Positions 18,282 to 27,490 of a stretch of 64,000 bases of DNA are shown piece after piece. The DNA is taken from the NCBI GenBank assembly GCA_031417555.1, contig JANOVV010000044.1, positions 10,610 through 74,609 of the forward strand. The letters are read 5' to 3'. Position 1 is the first letter of the stretch; every line of letters begins with the position of its first letter. The stretch is from JADKIH01 sp031417555. Lineage in GTDB: Bacteria; Bacteroidota; Bacteroidia; AKYH767-A; 2013-40CM-41-45. The position numbers and the translations under genes were made by a program. A model generated the notes under the pieces. That model searched no databases. It was not told where the DNA came from and saw only the letters and a program-made list of their open reading frames with translations.

Positions 18282-19553
18282 TCACTTCTTAATTGTTTTT
18301 TCACTAGCATCTTTAATGCTTATTTTTTTATTGTTAAAAAAAGCGACAACGAAAGCATCTTTATATCCTTGTTGTCTTAATTTATTCTGAAGCCTGATTG
18401 CATCTCCTTTTTCACTCAGCAAACCGGTTGAATATTTATAAATACCGGTTTCATAATCTTCTCTGACATCATCAAATGAGTTATATATTTTATGATTATC
18501 GGGCAAAGGTTTCGGCGACGTATAAAACTGAACACTCCATTGAAGTACATCGTCGGTAAGGGGAACTTGCTTAACTTCTACCTTACTAAGTTCAGGCTTA
18601 ATTGTATCTTTCCTAATTGAATCCTCGTGTACCTTAACAATTGTAATTGGTTTTTCTTCTACATTTTTCTTAATAACAGGTGTGTCTTTGGGTTGAGGAA
18701 TTTCCTGATCGTTTTTCTGGCTTTCTATAGAATTTTTATATGATTTAAAGGCTTTATAAATTGACTTAGCCATTTCGTCCTGACCTTTGGCTGAAAGAAG
18801 GTATTTTTCTTCAGCAGCATTCGATAAAAAACCTGTTTCAATGAGAATACTCGGCATAGTTGTTTTATAGAGAACAAGAAATCCGGCTTGCTTAACTCCT
18901 CTGCCGGAACGTCCAATCGCTTTCATTTCCTGCTGAACCAAAGACGCCATTCGAAGACTCTGATCAATAAATGTATTTTGATAGAGTGAAAAAATAATGT
19001 TGGCTTCAGGACTGTTAGGATCAAAACCACCGTATTGACGTGTATATTCCTTCTCAAGGAGGATAACCTCATTTTCACGTTTAGCGACTTCCAGGTTTGC
19101 TTCAGATTTATTTAGGCCCATTACCCAACTCTCAACACCGGCAATCTCAGAATTGCAAAATTCTTTCTTTTTCTTTTGGTCAAAAAAACATGCCGAATTG
19201 CAATGAATGCAAATAAACAGATCCGCTTTGGCGTTGTTGGCTACATCTGCCCTTTCATAAAGATTTATAAAAACATCAGACTTACGAGTATAAATGACTT
19301 TTACATCCCGAAAATTATCTTCGATATACTTTCCTAATTTCAAAGCTATTCCGAGAGCGATGTTCTTTTCTTTAGACTTTTTACCTAAACATCCGGGATC
19401 GTGGCCACCATGTCCGGCATCAATAACAACCTTAGTTAAACCGTATGGATGCAGAGGATCGGGGTTAAAGGACGTGCATAGAAAAACAGTAAATACCAAA
19501 CAGATATTCACTAAATACGGAAGACAATAAATTTTGATTAGTTTTGACACCAC
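18282..19553 (-). CDS. N-acetylmuramoyl-L-alanine amidase with C-terminal SPOR-like domain
   Basis: 423 residues from the GTG chosen here, giving a standard signal peptide (MVSKLIKIYCLPYLVNICLV). An in-frame ATG at 19619 would add 22 residues and overlap the divergent LptD gene. The Amidase_3 domain (residues 40-270) shows the zinc-site motifs VVIDAGHGGHDPG, a Glu in NIALGIALK's preceding loop, and FICIHCNSA, plus the catalytic ILIETGFLSN. Such enzymes cleave the stem peptide from N-acetylmuramic acid. A charged linker leads to a SPOR-like domain at the end (VQFYTSPKP, GLLSEKGDAIRLQNKLRQQG), which binds denuded septal glycan. Confidence 0.9.
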   Translation of the reverse strand: MVSKLIKIYCLPYLVNICLVFTVFLCTSFNPDPLHPYGLTKVVIDAGHGGHDPGCLGKKSKEKNIALGIALKLGKYIEDNFRDVKVIYTRKSDVFINLYERADVANNAKADLFICIHCNSACFFDQKKKKEFCNSEIAGVESWVMGLNKSEANLEVAKRENEVILLEKEYTRQYGGFDPNSPEANIIFSLYQNTFIDQSLRMASLVQQEMKAIGRSGRGVKQAGFLVLYKTTMPSILIETGFLSNAAEEKYLLSAKGQDEMAKSIYKAFKSYKNSIESQKNDQEIPQPKDTPVIKKNVEEKPITIVKVHEDSIRKDTIKPELSKVEVKQVPLTDDVLQWSVQFYTSPKPLPDNHKIYNSFDDVREDYETGIYKYSTGLLSEKGDAIRLQNKLRQQGYKDAFVVAFFNNKKISIKDASEKTIKK

Positions 19554-19575
19554 GAACCCCGAAAATTTTGCCTGA

Positions 19576-22170
19576 TTGTTTTTGCAAGTATCCAAAATAT
19601 CATTCGTAGGTTTATTCATTTTAGTTCTTCTTTTTCAACAACTTGTTGTTGGTTCAGAAGCATCTGGTTCACCGAATAAAGGATTATCCTCTTTACGCAA
19701 AGATACATTACAGGATCCTGACTCCATTAAAAAAGTTAGTTTTGACACCCTTGGTGTTCTTTCCCTGAAAGCGGATACAAACATCTCTCAGGATGAAACG
19801 CTGAAATCACCCGTAAAATATCATGCGAGAGATTCGATGCAGGTTAATATAACTGATGAAATAGTCTATTTATTTGGTGAAGCTACAGTTGATTACGAAG
19901 ATATGCACCTAAAAGCTGATTATATCGTAATTGACATGAATAAAAAAGAACTTTTCGCTGAAGGACTTACTGATAGTGTTGGAATCGTAACCGGCTCACC
20001 CGAATTTTCTCAGGCTGATCAAAAATTCCGATCAACATCAATCCGATATAATTTCGATTCTAAGAAAGGAAAGATCGCTTATGTAATAACACAAGAAGGT
20101 GAAGGTTATATACATGGAGAGGTTGTTAAAAAAGATCAGGAGAATAATTTTTTTATAAAGAAGGGGCAATACACTACCTGTGATCAGGACAATCCCCATT
20201 TTGCTATCACAAGTAATAAGCTCAAAGTAATAAGTAAAAATAAAATTATTACCGGTCCCGCATATCTTACTATTGAAGGTGTTCCTACTCCACTCCTTCT
20301 CCCCTTTGGTTTTTTCCCGAACAAACCCGGCAGAAGCTCAGGAATAATTTTCCCCTCTTTTGGAGAATCTAATGAACGCGGATTTTATTTTCAAAAACTT
20401 GGATATTATTTTGGCTTCAACGATTATTTTAATCTGGCTATTACTTCGGATGTTTATACGAAAGGCAGCTACACATTAAACGGATCTTCGCTTTACAAAA
20501 AACGATATAAATACTCAGGAAATGTAAGGCTTAGCTATGCTTATACCATCAACAGCGAAAAAGAATTACCCGATTATTCAATCAGAAGAGATTATCATAT
20601 AAACTGGAAACATTCTCAAGACCCTAAATTTAGTCCAAACAATACTTTTACTGCCGACGTTAATGCCGGTAGCTCAACATATTTTAAAAATACCAACAGC
20701 ACCGTAAATAATTTTTTATCAAACACCTTACAATCTTCCATCAGCTTTTCTCATAATTTTCCTGACAAGCCAATGAATTATAATATTTCCGTTAAACACA
20801 GTCAAAATAATATAAACAGGCAGGTTCAGCTAACGGCTCCGGACTTTGGATTTAACATTACTCGTATAAATCCTTTCAAAAAAAAATTAGTAATCGGCCG
20901 ACCGAGATGGTATGAAAAAATAGGTACCAGCTACACTATGAAAGGCATAAACTATATCGATACAAAAGACACGCTCTTATTCCGTAAAGAATCACTTGAT
21001 AATCTGCAAACAGGTTTTCAACATTACATTCCACTTTCTACTTCTTTTAATGTAATGAGTCATTTCAATCTTTCGCCATCCATTAGTTATACCGAACGAT
21101 GGTATTTTAAAACAACACAACTAACCTGGAATGAAGAATTAAAAAAAGTGGATACTTCAGAAGTGAACAAATTTAAATCAGCACGCGACTACTCAGCTTC
21201 TATCGGACTTTCAACACGTATTTTTGGAATGTATCAATTTTCTCATGGCCCGATAACAGCTATAAGACATGTCATGTCTCCATCAGCTTCCTTCAGTATT
21301 CGTCCGGATTTCGGAACAGAAAAATACGGATACTATAAAAATGTTCAAACGGATACTTTAGGAACTATTTCCAGGTATTCCATTTTCCTGAATTCAATTT
21401 ATGGCGGCCCTTCCAACGGACGTTATGCCAATATAAATTTCAATCTCGATAATAATTTAGAGATGAAAGTAAAAACCAATTCAGATACCGGAGCCACAGT
21501 AAAAAAAATTAAATTACTTGAAAGCTTGAATTTGTCTACCAGTTACAATCTTCTTGCCGACTCCATGAAGCTTAGTTTAATTAATGTTAATGGACGCACT
21601 TCTTTATTCGACAGAGTATCTCTTAAATTTGGAGGCGTTCTTGATCCATATTCCTTTGATGAAAACAATATTGACTACGATGAATTTAGTGTCGCAAATG
21701 GAGGTAGACTTTCTAGACTTACTTCGGCTAATATTTCAGTAGATTTTTCTTTAAACAAAAAAGAGGATAAAAACAGTGCCCGTTATTCAAAAGAAGAATT
21801 GGATTATATAAATTTGCATCCGGAAGAATATGTTGACTTCAATATCCCTTATAATCTTTCTGTTAGTTATTCCTACAGATATAACAAACAAGGAAGTCTT
21901 CCGAAAACCACAACACAATCAGCGAGTTTTAACGGTGATTTGAGTCTGACACCACAATGGAAGATCGGATTTAATTCCTGGTATGATGTTACCGAAGGAA
22001 AATTTACAAGCCTTAGTCTGAATATTTACCGCGACTTACATTGCTGGGAAATGCGCATGAACTGGATTCCTTTTGGTTATCAGGAGAGCTGGAATTTTCA
22101 GATTAATGTAAAAGCTTCCATCTTACAAGATTTGAAATTATTGAAGAAGAAGGAGTTTTATGATAATTAA
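19576..22170 (+). CDS. lptD: LPS-assembly outer-membrane protein LptD (Bacteroidota type)
   Basis: 864 residues from a TTG start, chosen because the signal-peptide-like stretch (VSKISFVGLFILVLLFQQ) follows at once and no ATG precedes the conserved part. Residues 90-230 form an OstA/LptA-like beta-jellyroll (VNITDEIVYLFGEATVDYED, then LKADYIVIDMNKKELFAEG), with GQYTTCDQDNPHF and FGFFPNKPGRSSGIIFPSFG before the barrel. The remaining about 600 residues are a beta-barrel with many aromatic-ended strands. LptD inserts lipopolysaccharide into the outer membrane. It is divergent from the amidase, with starts only about 20 bp apart or overlapping. Confidence 0.92.
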   Translation: MFLQVSKISFVGLFILVLLFQQLVVGSEASGSPNKGLSSLRKDTLQDPDSIKKVSFDTLGVLSLKADTNISQDETLKSPVKYHARDSMQVNITDEIVYLFGEATVDYEDMHLKADYIVIDMNKKELFAEGLTDSVGIVTGSPEFSQADQKFRSTSIRYNFDSKKGKIAYVITQEGEGYIHGEVVKKDQENNFFIKKGQYTTCDQDNPHFAITSNKLKVISKNKIITGPAYLTIEGVPTPLLLPFGFFPNKPGRSSGIIFPSFGESNERGFYFQKLGYYFGFNDYFNLAITSDVYTKGSYTLNGSSLYKKRYKYSGNVRLSYAYTINSEKELPDYSIRRDYHINWKHSQDPKFSPNNTFTADVNAGSSTYFKNTNSTVNNFLSNTLQSSISFSHNFPDKPMNYNISVKHSQNNINRQVQLTAPDFGFNITRINPFKKKLVIGRPRWYEKIGTSYTMKGINYIDTKDTLLFRKESLDNLQTGFQHYIPLSTSFNVMSHFNLSPSISYTERWYFKTTQLTWNEELKKVDTSEVNKFKSARDYSASIGLSTRIFGMYQFSHGPITAIRHVMSPSASFSIRPDFGTEKYGYYKNVQTDTLGTISRYSIFLNSIYGGPSNGRYANINFNLDNNLEMKVKTNSDTGATVKKIKLLESLNLSTSYNLLADSMKLSLINVNGRTSLFDRVSLKFGGVLDPYSFDENNIDYDEFSVANGGRLSRLTSANISVDFSLNKKEDKNSARYSKEELDYINLHPEEYVDFNIPYNLSVSYSYRYNKQGSLPKTTTQSASFNGDLSLTPQWKIGFNSWYDVTEGKFTSLSLNIYRDLHCWEMRMNWIPFGYQESWNFQINVKASILQDLKLLKKKEFYDN

Positions 22171-22176
22171 AAAAAG

Positions 22177-22704
22177 CTACTCAACTAATTTTTTTTTCAT
22201 TAAATAATCTGTATCAACAGCATCACCTAATTTAAATATTTTTTCACCAAAAATTACAAAACCATATTGCTTGTAAAATTTTAACGCTTTAAAATTTTCA
22301 GTAGCTACTCCTAACCACATCCAATTATAGTGTTGGTCGACGGCCATTTTCAATCCTTCATCCATAAGGGCTTTACCAACTTTTTTTTCCTGCCATTCTT
22401 TTAGTACATAGAGTCGCTCCAGTTCAATTGCATTTTCTTCTTTAAATTCATCTTGACTTCGATCAGTTCTTAGCTTAATATATCCAACTGCCTTTTTTCC
22501 TTCAATAGCTATAAAGAATGTATTTACTGCATCATTCTCAATATCTGCCTTTATATTGAGTGGATTGAATGCATCAGTGATATACTTTTGTATATCTTCT
22601 TCTGAGTTTACAGGTCTCCAAGTCTCATAAAAAGATTCACTGCCCAAATCTGAAACTAATAAATAGTCTTCAGAAACAGCCTTACGGATTTCAATTTTTA
22701 TCAT
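22177..22704 (-). CDS. GNAT-family N-acetyltransferase
   Basis: 175 residues of GNAT fold. Beta strand 4 and motif A are visible in LERLYVLKEWQEKKVGKALM (the Q/R-x-x-G-x-G/A acetyl-CoA loop reads QEKKVGKA), then MWLGVATENFKALKFYKQYG, a typical motif B with the catalytic-side Tyr. The N-terminal part (IRKAVSEDYLLVSDLG) is also usual. The family transfers an acetyl group from acetyl-CoA to an amine; the acceptor is unknown. The stop is 6 bp from the convergent lptD stop. Confidence 0.9.
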   Translation of the reverse strand: MIKIEIRKAVSEDYLLVSDLGSESFYETWRPVNSEEDIQKYITDAFNPLNIKADIENDAVNTFFIAIEGKKAVGYIKLRTDRSQDEFKEENAIELERLYVLKEWQEKKVGKALMDEGLKMAVDQHYNWMWLGVATENFKALKFYKQYGFVIFGEKIFKLGDAVDTDYLMKKKLVE

Positions 22705-22737
22705 CTTAATTAAAAGAATCTTTTATTTGCTAAATAA

Positions 22738-23226
22738 TTAATCTCGAAAAGCGCCAATTCCCGCATGCCAACTTTCGCGAATGGGAATCTCCCATTTGGT
22801 ATTTAGTTCATGTTTGGTTTGGACAAGATTATTGAATACGATCGTGTCTAAAGAAATTTCCTTTTCAATCATTTTTTCGAAATCCTTTCTCTTCAGCAAG
22901 TTTATTTTTCCATCCTCTTTCAATGCAAATATCTGCCTGTTAAGTAATGAGATTGAAAATTGTTTTTCAATATTTTGTATAAAATGTATGGACTTATCAA
23001 TTGAACATCCACTGGCTAAAGCATGTTTTCCATCAATCAATAAAATTAAAAAAATATGATACCTAATTTCAAAACTTGCTTTCAATTCCTGATTATGTGC
23101 AGTCCAGGTATTTAAAAATCCTTTTGTTAAAAAGGAAAGTTTTTCCTCTTCTTCCTTTGTAAACTCCCGGTTTGATTGATACACCCAAACACGGGCATCA
23201 TCAGGCATTTTTTCAATTTCTACGAA
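22738..23226 (-). CDS. Conserved Bacteroidota protein (usually labelled 'ABC transporter ATPase')
   Basis: 162 residues from the ATG giving MFVEIEKMPDDARVWVYQSN; an ATG 16 codons upstream is possible but adds a non-conserved lead. From memory, proteins of this length and layout (VWVYQSNREFT, then FLNTWTAHNQELKASFEIRY, LASGCSIDKS, and the end WHAGIGAFRD) are annotated as 'ABC transporter ATPase' in Bacteroidota. No Walker A, Walker B or signature motif is present, so that label is unjustified. The actual function is unknown. In related genomes I believe it sits near the Fe-S/amidase cluster seen just upstream here. Confidence 0.75.
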   Translation of the reverse strand, partial: FVEIEKMPDDARVWVYQSNREFTKEEEEKLSFLTKGFLNTWTAHNQELKASFEIRYHIFLILLIDGKHALASGCSIDKSIHFIQNIEKQFSISLLNRQIFALKEDGKINLLKRKDFEKMIEKEISLDTIVFNNLVQTKHELNTKWEIPIRESWHAGIGAFRD

Positions 23227-23532
23227 CATCCAGCAAAGGTAAAGAATTATTCGTTTATTCATCATTGTTTGCAAATAACCTTCTTATCAAACGAATCTGA
23301 TAACTAGACTGCCAACTGTCCAATAAAAAAAGATGAGTTATACGGAAGACAATTGAGTAAAATAATTGTTAATTAAATATTATTTCTATTAATAATAAAT
23401 ATTTTATAATAATATTTCAGTAATATACCAAGGCTAAATTTTTTAATTATTTTTAAGCCGGAATAATTAATAATTATTCTAAAACCAAATTATCCAAAAG
23501 ACTGAACAATATAATCTAAATAATTATTTAAA

Positions 23533-25089
23533 ATGAAAAATATATATTTTATTTACATACTGATTTCTTATTCTACTTTTTCATTTTCTCAACCAATACT
23601 TGATTGGGAATTTAACAGTACATCTGCTTATAATTATTATCCCACAACAAATATTATCCGCACAGACCATGGAACATATGTTTGCTCGCAATCTATTGAT
23701 GTCAATGAATCAGCTTATATTTTTCGCCTGGATGATACAGGCAATCTTATAAAGCAGGACAGTATTCACCATTTTACATATTCTATATTAGGTACTAAAA
23801 GAATGGTCATTGATAACGATGGATCTATTTATATATGTGGAAGAATTGTAGATCAATTGCAACATGGCAAAGTCCGCGTAATCAAATATGATTCATTACT
23901 AAATAAATTATGGGATACAATTTTAATGGATTCTCTATCGAATGATTACAGCATATATGGAATACTTTATTCTAAAAATGAAAATAATATTTACGTAATT
24001 ACAGATAAATATGATGGAATAGACAACCTTGCAATAATTAAACTAGAAACGAATGGAAATGTTTTATGGGAATCTATCGATACCGTTCACAATCGCATTT
24101 CATTGGTCACTTATGTTTTAGATAATGTTGGCAATGTAATTCTAGGCGGATATGCATCTTCATCCGGTAATGGTGAAGATTTTATTATTAGTAAGATCGA
24201 CACTTCCGGACAGGTCGCTTGGTATATCAATGAAGACGGAAGTAATCATTCTGATGATGCCGTTATGGATCTTTGTATTGATAATTCAAATAATATCTCC
24301 ACCATAGGAAGGTTTAATGACACATTACCAAATAAAGTGATCAAATTTAATCCTGCAGGAAATAAAATATGGACTAGATCAGTTACTGATATTTTTCTAC
24401 CCAAAATTACATCTGATGCAGCCAGTGGAATTTATATAATAGGTTTTGATTCTGTTGCAGATCATGAATGTGTTATTTACAAATTTGATTCAACCGGCAA
24501 TTATTCTGCTTCCAATTACATTAATATCCCGAACCATAAGGCATATTCAAGTGATTATTTAGTAAGTATACAAACCGATGATTCTGCAAATGTTTATATT
24601 TTAAATAATGTTGATTCTATTCAAAATAAAAAATGGTTTGTAGCTAAATTTGATTCATCACTCAACTTGAAATGGTCATTTATTTATCCGGAAAACATTC
24701 CAAATCCATCCACATCTTCTTCTTTGTGTTTATTTGATGGTGGATTTACTATAGCGGGAGCTATTAATAATTTCGGACAATTAAGAGTATTGCAATTTCA
24801 TGAATCTTTTCCAACGATAATACAAGGAATAGAGAGTACTCATTCCTTTACATGCTGGCCGAATCCTACTTCCAGTGTAATTTTTATAAATATGGGTAAT
24901 GAAGATTTAAAAAATAGTGAATTTAAATTATACGATATACAATCCAGACTTCTATATCAGGATATTATTCGTTCGGATGATAAAAATATATTCAGTGTTA
25001 ATTTAAGTTTATTTCCAGCAGGAATTTATCTGATTAATCTGAAATCAAAAAATCAAAATTTAAATTACAAGGTGATAAAAGAAAATTAA
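23533..25089 (+). CDS. Secreted beta-propeller-like protein with T9SS type A sorting domain
   Basis: 518 residues with a signal peptide (to about residue 19, STFSFSQ). The body repeats the pattern 'D-x-x-G-x-I-Y-I-x-G' plus 'I-x-K-x-D-x-x-G-x-x-x-W' (for example VIDNDGSIYICGRIV and LAIIKLETNGNVLWES), as in SBBP/delta-60 propellers. The last 80 residues (FTCWPNPTSSVIFINMGNED ... AGIYLINLKSK) form a T9SS type A C-terminal domain. It is thus exported to the surface by type IX secretion. It resembles the protein at 8988-10355 but differs in having the sorting tail. Its target is unknown. Confidence 0.85.
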   Translation: MKNIYFIYILISYSTFSFSQPILDWEFNSTSAYNYYPTTNIIRTDHGTYVCSQSIDVNESAYIFRLDDTGNLIKQDSIHHFTYSILGTKRMVIDNDGSIYICGRIVDQLQHGKVRVIKYDSLLNKLWDTILMDSLSNDYSIYGILYSKNENNIYVITDKYDGIDNLAIIKLETNGNVLWESIDTVHNRISLVTYVLDNVGNVILGGYASSSGNGEDFIISKIDTSGQVAWYINEDGSNHSDDAVMDLCIDNSNNISTIGRFNDTLPNKVIKFNPAGNKIWTRSVTDIFLPKITSDAASGIYIIGFDSVADHECVIYKFDSTGNYSASNYINIPNHKAYSSDYLVSIQTDDSANVYILNNVDSIQNKKWFVAKFDSSLNLKWSFIYPENIPNPSTSSSLCLFDGGFTIAGAINNFGQLRVLQFHESFPTIIQGIESTHSFTCWPNPTSSVIFINMGNEDLKNSEFKLYDIQSRLLYQDIIRSDDKNIFSVNLSLFPAGIYLINLKSKNQNLNYKVIKEN

Positions 25090-25092
25090 TTA

Positions 25093-25827
25093 TTATTTAA
25101 TAAAAGACTTGTCAAAATCCTCACCTGCATTTAGCTTAATTAAAAAATTATCGAGTTTGTTTTGTGAATACCACCTACTAACTTCATGTTTAGAAGTCAT
25201 GTAATTAAGCATAATCTCCTCCCGTGATCCATTATAAAATTGATCTGCAGTTTTAAGGTTTTCAACATCAGGCATATTTGAATAATTATTTGATTTCACC
25301 TTAAGAGTATCTTCAGAATAATAACTCCTATAATCAACTTGCATTGCTAAACCTTCGTTAAACCAAGTAGGAATATTGAAAGTATATTTTATAAAACCGA
25401 TTCGTTCAAATAATTCTGCATGTGATATTTCATGTGATATAATATCTAAATCAATACCGTTTCTGCTAATTACAATATAAGATCCCAATTTAGTTTTAAC
25501 AATGGCAGGGACTAAATTCGGATTCCCATATTTTTTGAAGTCATCATCGTTTCCACAATAAATAAATTTAGGTTTGCATAATTTCCCCTGCCAAAAACTA
25601 TCTACTCGAGCAGAAGCGTTCACAATAATTGTCAACAATGAATCAATTTTTTCCTGTGAAGAGGTTTTATTATAATAGAGTCTGCCTTCTTTTTTAAAAT
25701 CAGAAAAATCGATTAAAATACATCTCGTTTCTTGTGGGAAAACAATATAATGAACTATAGAAATAAACAAAATAAAAAGCAGAATAATTAAAGATATTTT
25801 TAATGTTGATTTAATAAATGAATTCAT
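25093..25827 (-). CDS. Membrane-anchored HExxH (gluzincin-like) metallopeptidase-like protein
   Basis: 244 residues. One N-terminal membrane anchor (residues 8-29) precedes a periplasmic domain. His132-Glu133-Ile-Ser-His136 forms a zinc HExxH motif, and Glu158 in TWFNEGLAM supplies a gluzincin third ligand 22 residues later, as in Peptidase_MA-like domains. The length is short for an M1-type catalytic domain. It stands alone, convergent with the propeller protein just upstream. Zinc binding is a firm inference from motif spacing; substrate and activity are unknown. Confidence 0.78.
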   Translation of the reverse strand: MNSFIKSTLKISLIILLFILFISIVHYIVFPQETRCILIDFSDFKKEGRLYYNKTSSQEKIDSLLTIIVNASARVDSFWQGKLCKPKFIYCGNDDDFKKYGNPNLVPAIVKTKLGSYIVISRNGIDLDIISHEISHAELFERIGFIKYTFNIPTWFNEGLAMQVDYRSYYSEDTLKVKSNNYSNMPDVENLKTADQFYNGSREEIMLNYMTSKHEVSRWYSQNKLDNFLIKLNAGEDFDKSFIK

Positions 25828-25899
25828 AGAAAAAAAGAATTAGTTAAATTTTAAATTCATGATATATGTAACAATATCACTTAACATTAAAATAAAAAC

Positions 25900-26679
25900 T
25901 TAAAATTTTACCACAATTTCAACAGGACAATGATCGCTTCCCATGACTTGAGAGTGAATTGTAGCATTGGTAACATTGTTTTTCATTTCAGATGAAACCA
26001 TAAAATAATCAATGCGCCATCCCGTATTTCTTTCGCGGGCCCGTGTTATAACATCCCAGTAAGTGTACTGACCGGGTTCTTTATTAAACTCTCTGAAAAT
26101 ATCAACATACCCTTTATCAATTATTTTATCGATCCATGCGCGTTCCTCAGGTAAAAATCCACTGGTTTTTACATTGGGACCGGGTCTTGCGAGGTCAATT
26201 TCTTTATGAGCAGTATTGAAATCGCCACAGACGATAATATTTTTTTTCGTTTTACGAACTAGTTCTGTTCTTTTGAAAAGCTGCGCATAAAAATCAAGTT
26301 TGTATTTTACTCTATCAGGACCACGGCCGCCATTGGGGAAATAAACATTAAAGAGAACAAACTTATCAAATTCAACTTCGAGAACGCGGCCTTCGCCATC
26401 GAATTCAGGATCATTGAATCCCGCTTTAACAGAAAGTGGTTTGATACGTGAATAAACAGCCACTCCGGAATAGCCTTTCTTTTCGGCAGAGAAAAAAAAA
26501 CTTTTATAACCGTTACAATTCATTATCTGATCTTCGAGTTGATCAGGCTGAGCTTTGGTTTCCTGCAAACAAAGAATATCTGGATTGTCTTTTGTAAGCC
26601 ACTCCTGAAATCCTTTTTTAAAAATAGCTCTTATTCCATTAACATTCCAGCTTAATATTCTGATTGTACTATTGGACAT
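25900..26679 (-). CDS. xth: Exodeoxyribonuclease III (AP endonuclease)
   Basis: 259 residues from the ATG preceding SNSTIRILSWNVNGIRA; six extra codons upstream are possible. The EEP nuclease motifs appear in order: LSWNVNGIRAIFKKGF, LCLQETKAQ (metal Glu), YSGVAVYSR, VLFNVYFPNGG, IVCGDFNTAHKEIDLARP (catalytic Asp and Asn), WRIDYFMVS and the final GSDHCPVEIVVKF (catalytic Asp-His). It cleaves DNA 5' of abasic sites and degrades 3' ends during base-excision repair. It is the last core gene before the RiPP-like cluster. Confidence 0.95.
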   Translation of the reverse strand: MSNSTIRILSWNVNGIRAIFKKGFQEWLTKDNPDILCLQETKAQPDQLEDQIMNCNGYKSFFFSAEKKGYSGVAVYSRIKPLSVKAGFNDPEFDGEGRVLEVEFDKFVLFNVYFPNGGRGPDRVKYKLDFYAQLFKRTELVRKTKKNIIVCGDFNTAHKEIDLARPGPNVKTSGFLPEERAWIDKIIDKGYVDIFREFNKEPGQYTYWDVITRARERNTGWRIDYFMVSSEMKNNVTNATIHSQVMGSDHCPVEIVVKF

Positions 26680-26697
26680 TTTAAAATTTTTTACCAA

Positions 26698-27098
26698 GAT
26701 AAAACCAATTTAAATAAAAAGCAATTTATTCTATTTTAAAAAAGCAAACTAAAATACTCTGAAATAAAAACCATCATAAATGGAGTTGTAAATAGATCTA
26801 TGACGTCCAATATTTGCATCTCACTAATTCAAATATATAATCATGGTTATTTACATTTTTAAAACAATGAGTTTAACTCCCACTTAGTTGCCGAAAGGCA
26901 AAGAAGTAATTAAATCAACTGCAAATAAATTAATCTAAATTAAAAAAGAATCTACTTTCTCCGGGAGTTTAACAAGAAGAACGATTAATAAGCAGTTAAA
27001 ATAAAATTCCGGAAAATAAATTATAATATTGAGAATTAACAAGCTCAACCCCAATCAGCCGGGTAAAAGGCAGTAAAACATTTAAAAATAATAATTCT
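26698..27098 (+). promoter_or_regulatory. Non-coding leader upstream of the short-peptide genes
   Basis: About 400 bp without a credible ORF, very AT-rich. Two related segments stand out. The first, near 26875-26901, has AACTCCCA and then TTGCC-GAAA-GGCAA, a 5-bp hairpin. The second, near 27046-27071, has AACCCCA, then GCC-GGGTAAAA-GGC. The spacing of C-rich box to GCC/GGC hairpin is similar in both. They could be duplicated leader or regulatory elements controlling the precursor operon, but pairing is weak in the second copy. No Bacteroidota -7 element is evident. Confidence 0.35.
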
Positions 27099-27227
27099 AT
27101 GAAAAAAAATGAAAATTTAATGAATGAATTCCAGATTGAAGAACTTGAAACACGATTTGAAATGAAAGATTGGGTTAAGTTCGTTCCATGTGATGATCCA
27201 ACACATTGTCACAATCAACAGTATTAA
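27099..27227 (+). CDS. Putative RiPP precursor peptide 1
   Basis: A 42-residue ORF starting ATG AAA AAA. Residues 9-25 carry a leader block shared with the two next small genes: Phe11, Ile13, Glu15-Leu16-Glu17, Arg19-Phe20-Glu21-Met22-Lys23 and Trp25. The following tail, VKFVPCDDPTHCHNQQY, has Cys31 and Cys37 and is unlike the other two tails. A conserved leader with hypervariable Cys/Thr/Ser tails, repeated in tandem before modification-type genes, is the classic layout of ribosomally made, post-translationally modified peptides. Translation is supported by conservation across the three copies at fixed positions, not by length. Confidence 0.8.
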   Translation: MKKNENLMNEFQIEELETRFEMKDWVKFVPCDDPTHCHNQQY

Positions 27228-27290
27228 TGATAAAATAAAACCATAACAAATATTATTTATTTAAAAAATAACTAATTAAACAGAAATAAT

Positions 27291-27401
27291 ATGAAAACAA
27301 ATAAATTATTACTCAATGATTTCACCATTGGGGAATTAGAAAATCGTTTCGAAATGAAAACATGGGTAGCAACTCATCCTCCGGGAGAGCTTGATTCATA
27401 A
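27291..27401 (+). CDS. Putative RiPP precursor peptide 2
   Basis: A 36-residue ORF 63 bp after the first precursor, aligned with it without gaps through residue 25: N9-D10-F11, I13, E15-L16-E17, N18-R19-F20-E21-M22-K23-T24-W25. The tail VATHPPGELDS has no Cys and one Thr, so a thioether or disulfide cannot be a shared feature of the final products. The invariant Trp25 is the last shared residue and the only aromatic residue near the leader/tail junction in all three peptides. Its own A-rich leader is consistent with separate translation initiation. Confidence 0.8.
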   Translation: MKTNKLLLNDFTIGELENRFEMKTWVATHPPGELDS

Positions 27402-27490
27402 AATTAACATTTTCAATAATTCTATCTACAGAAAATAATGAAAGTTTATAAGTAGTCAATTAAATAAATTAATAAAAAAACTAAAACAAA

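Noticed and set aside
22738..23226. Label 'ABC transporter ATPase' for the 162-residue gene
   Set aside because: No Walker A, Walker B or ABC signature is present; the label is a database carry-over, so I gave it as a conserved unknown instead.
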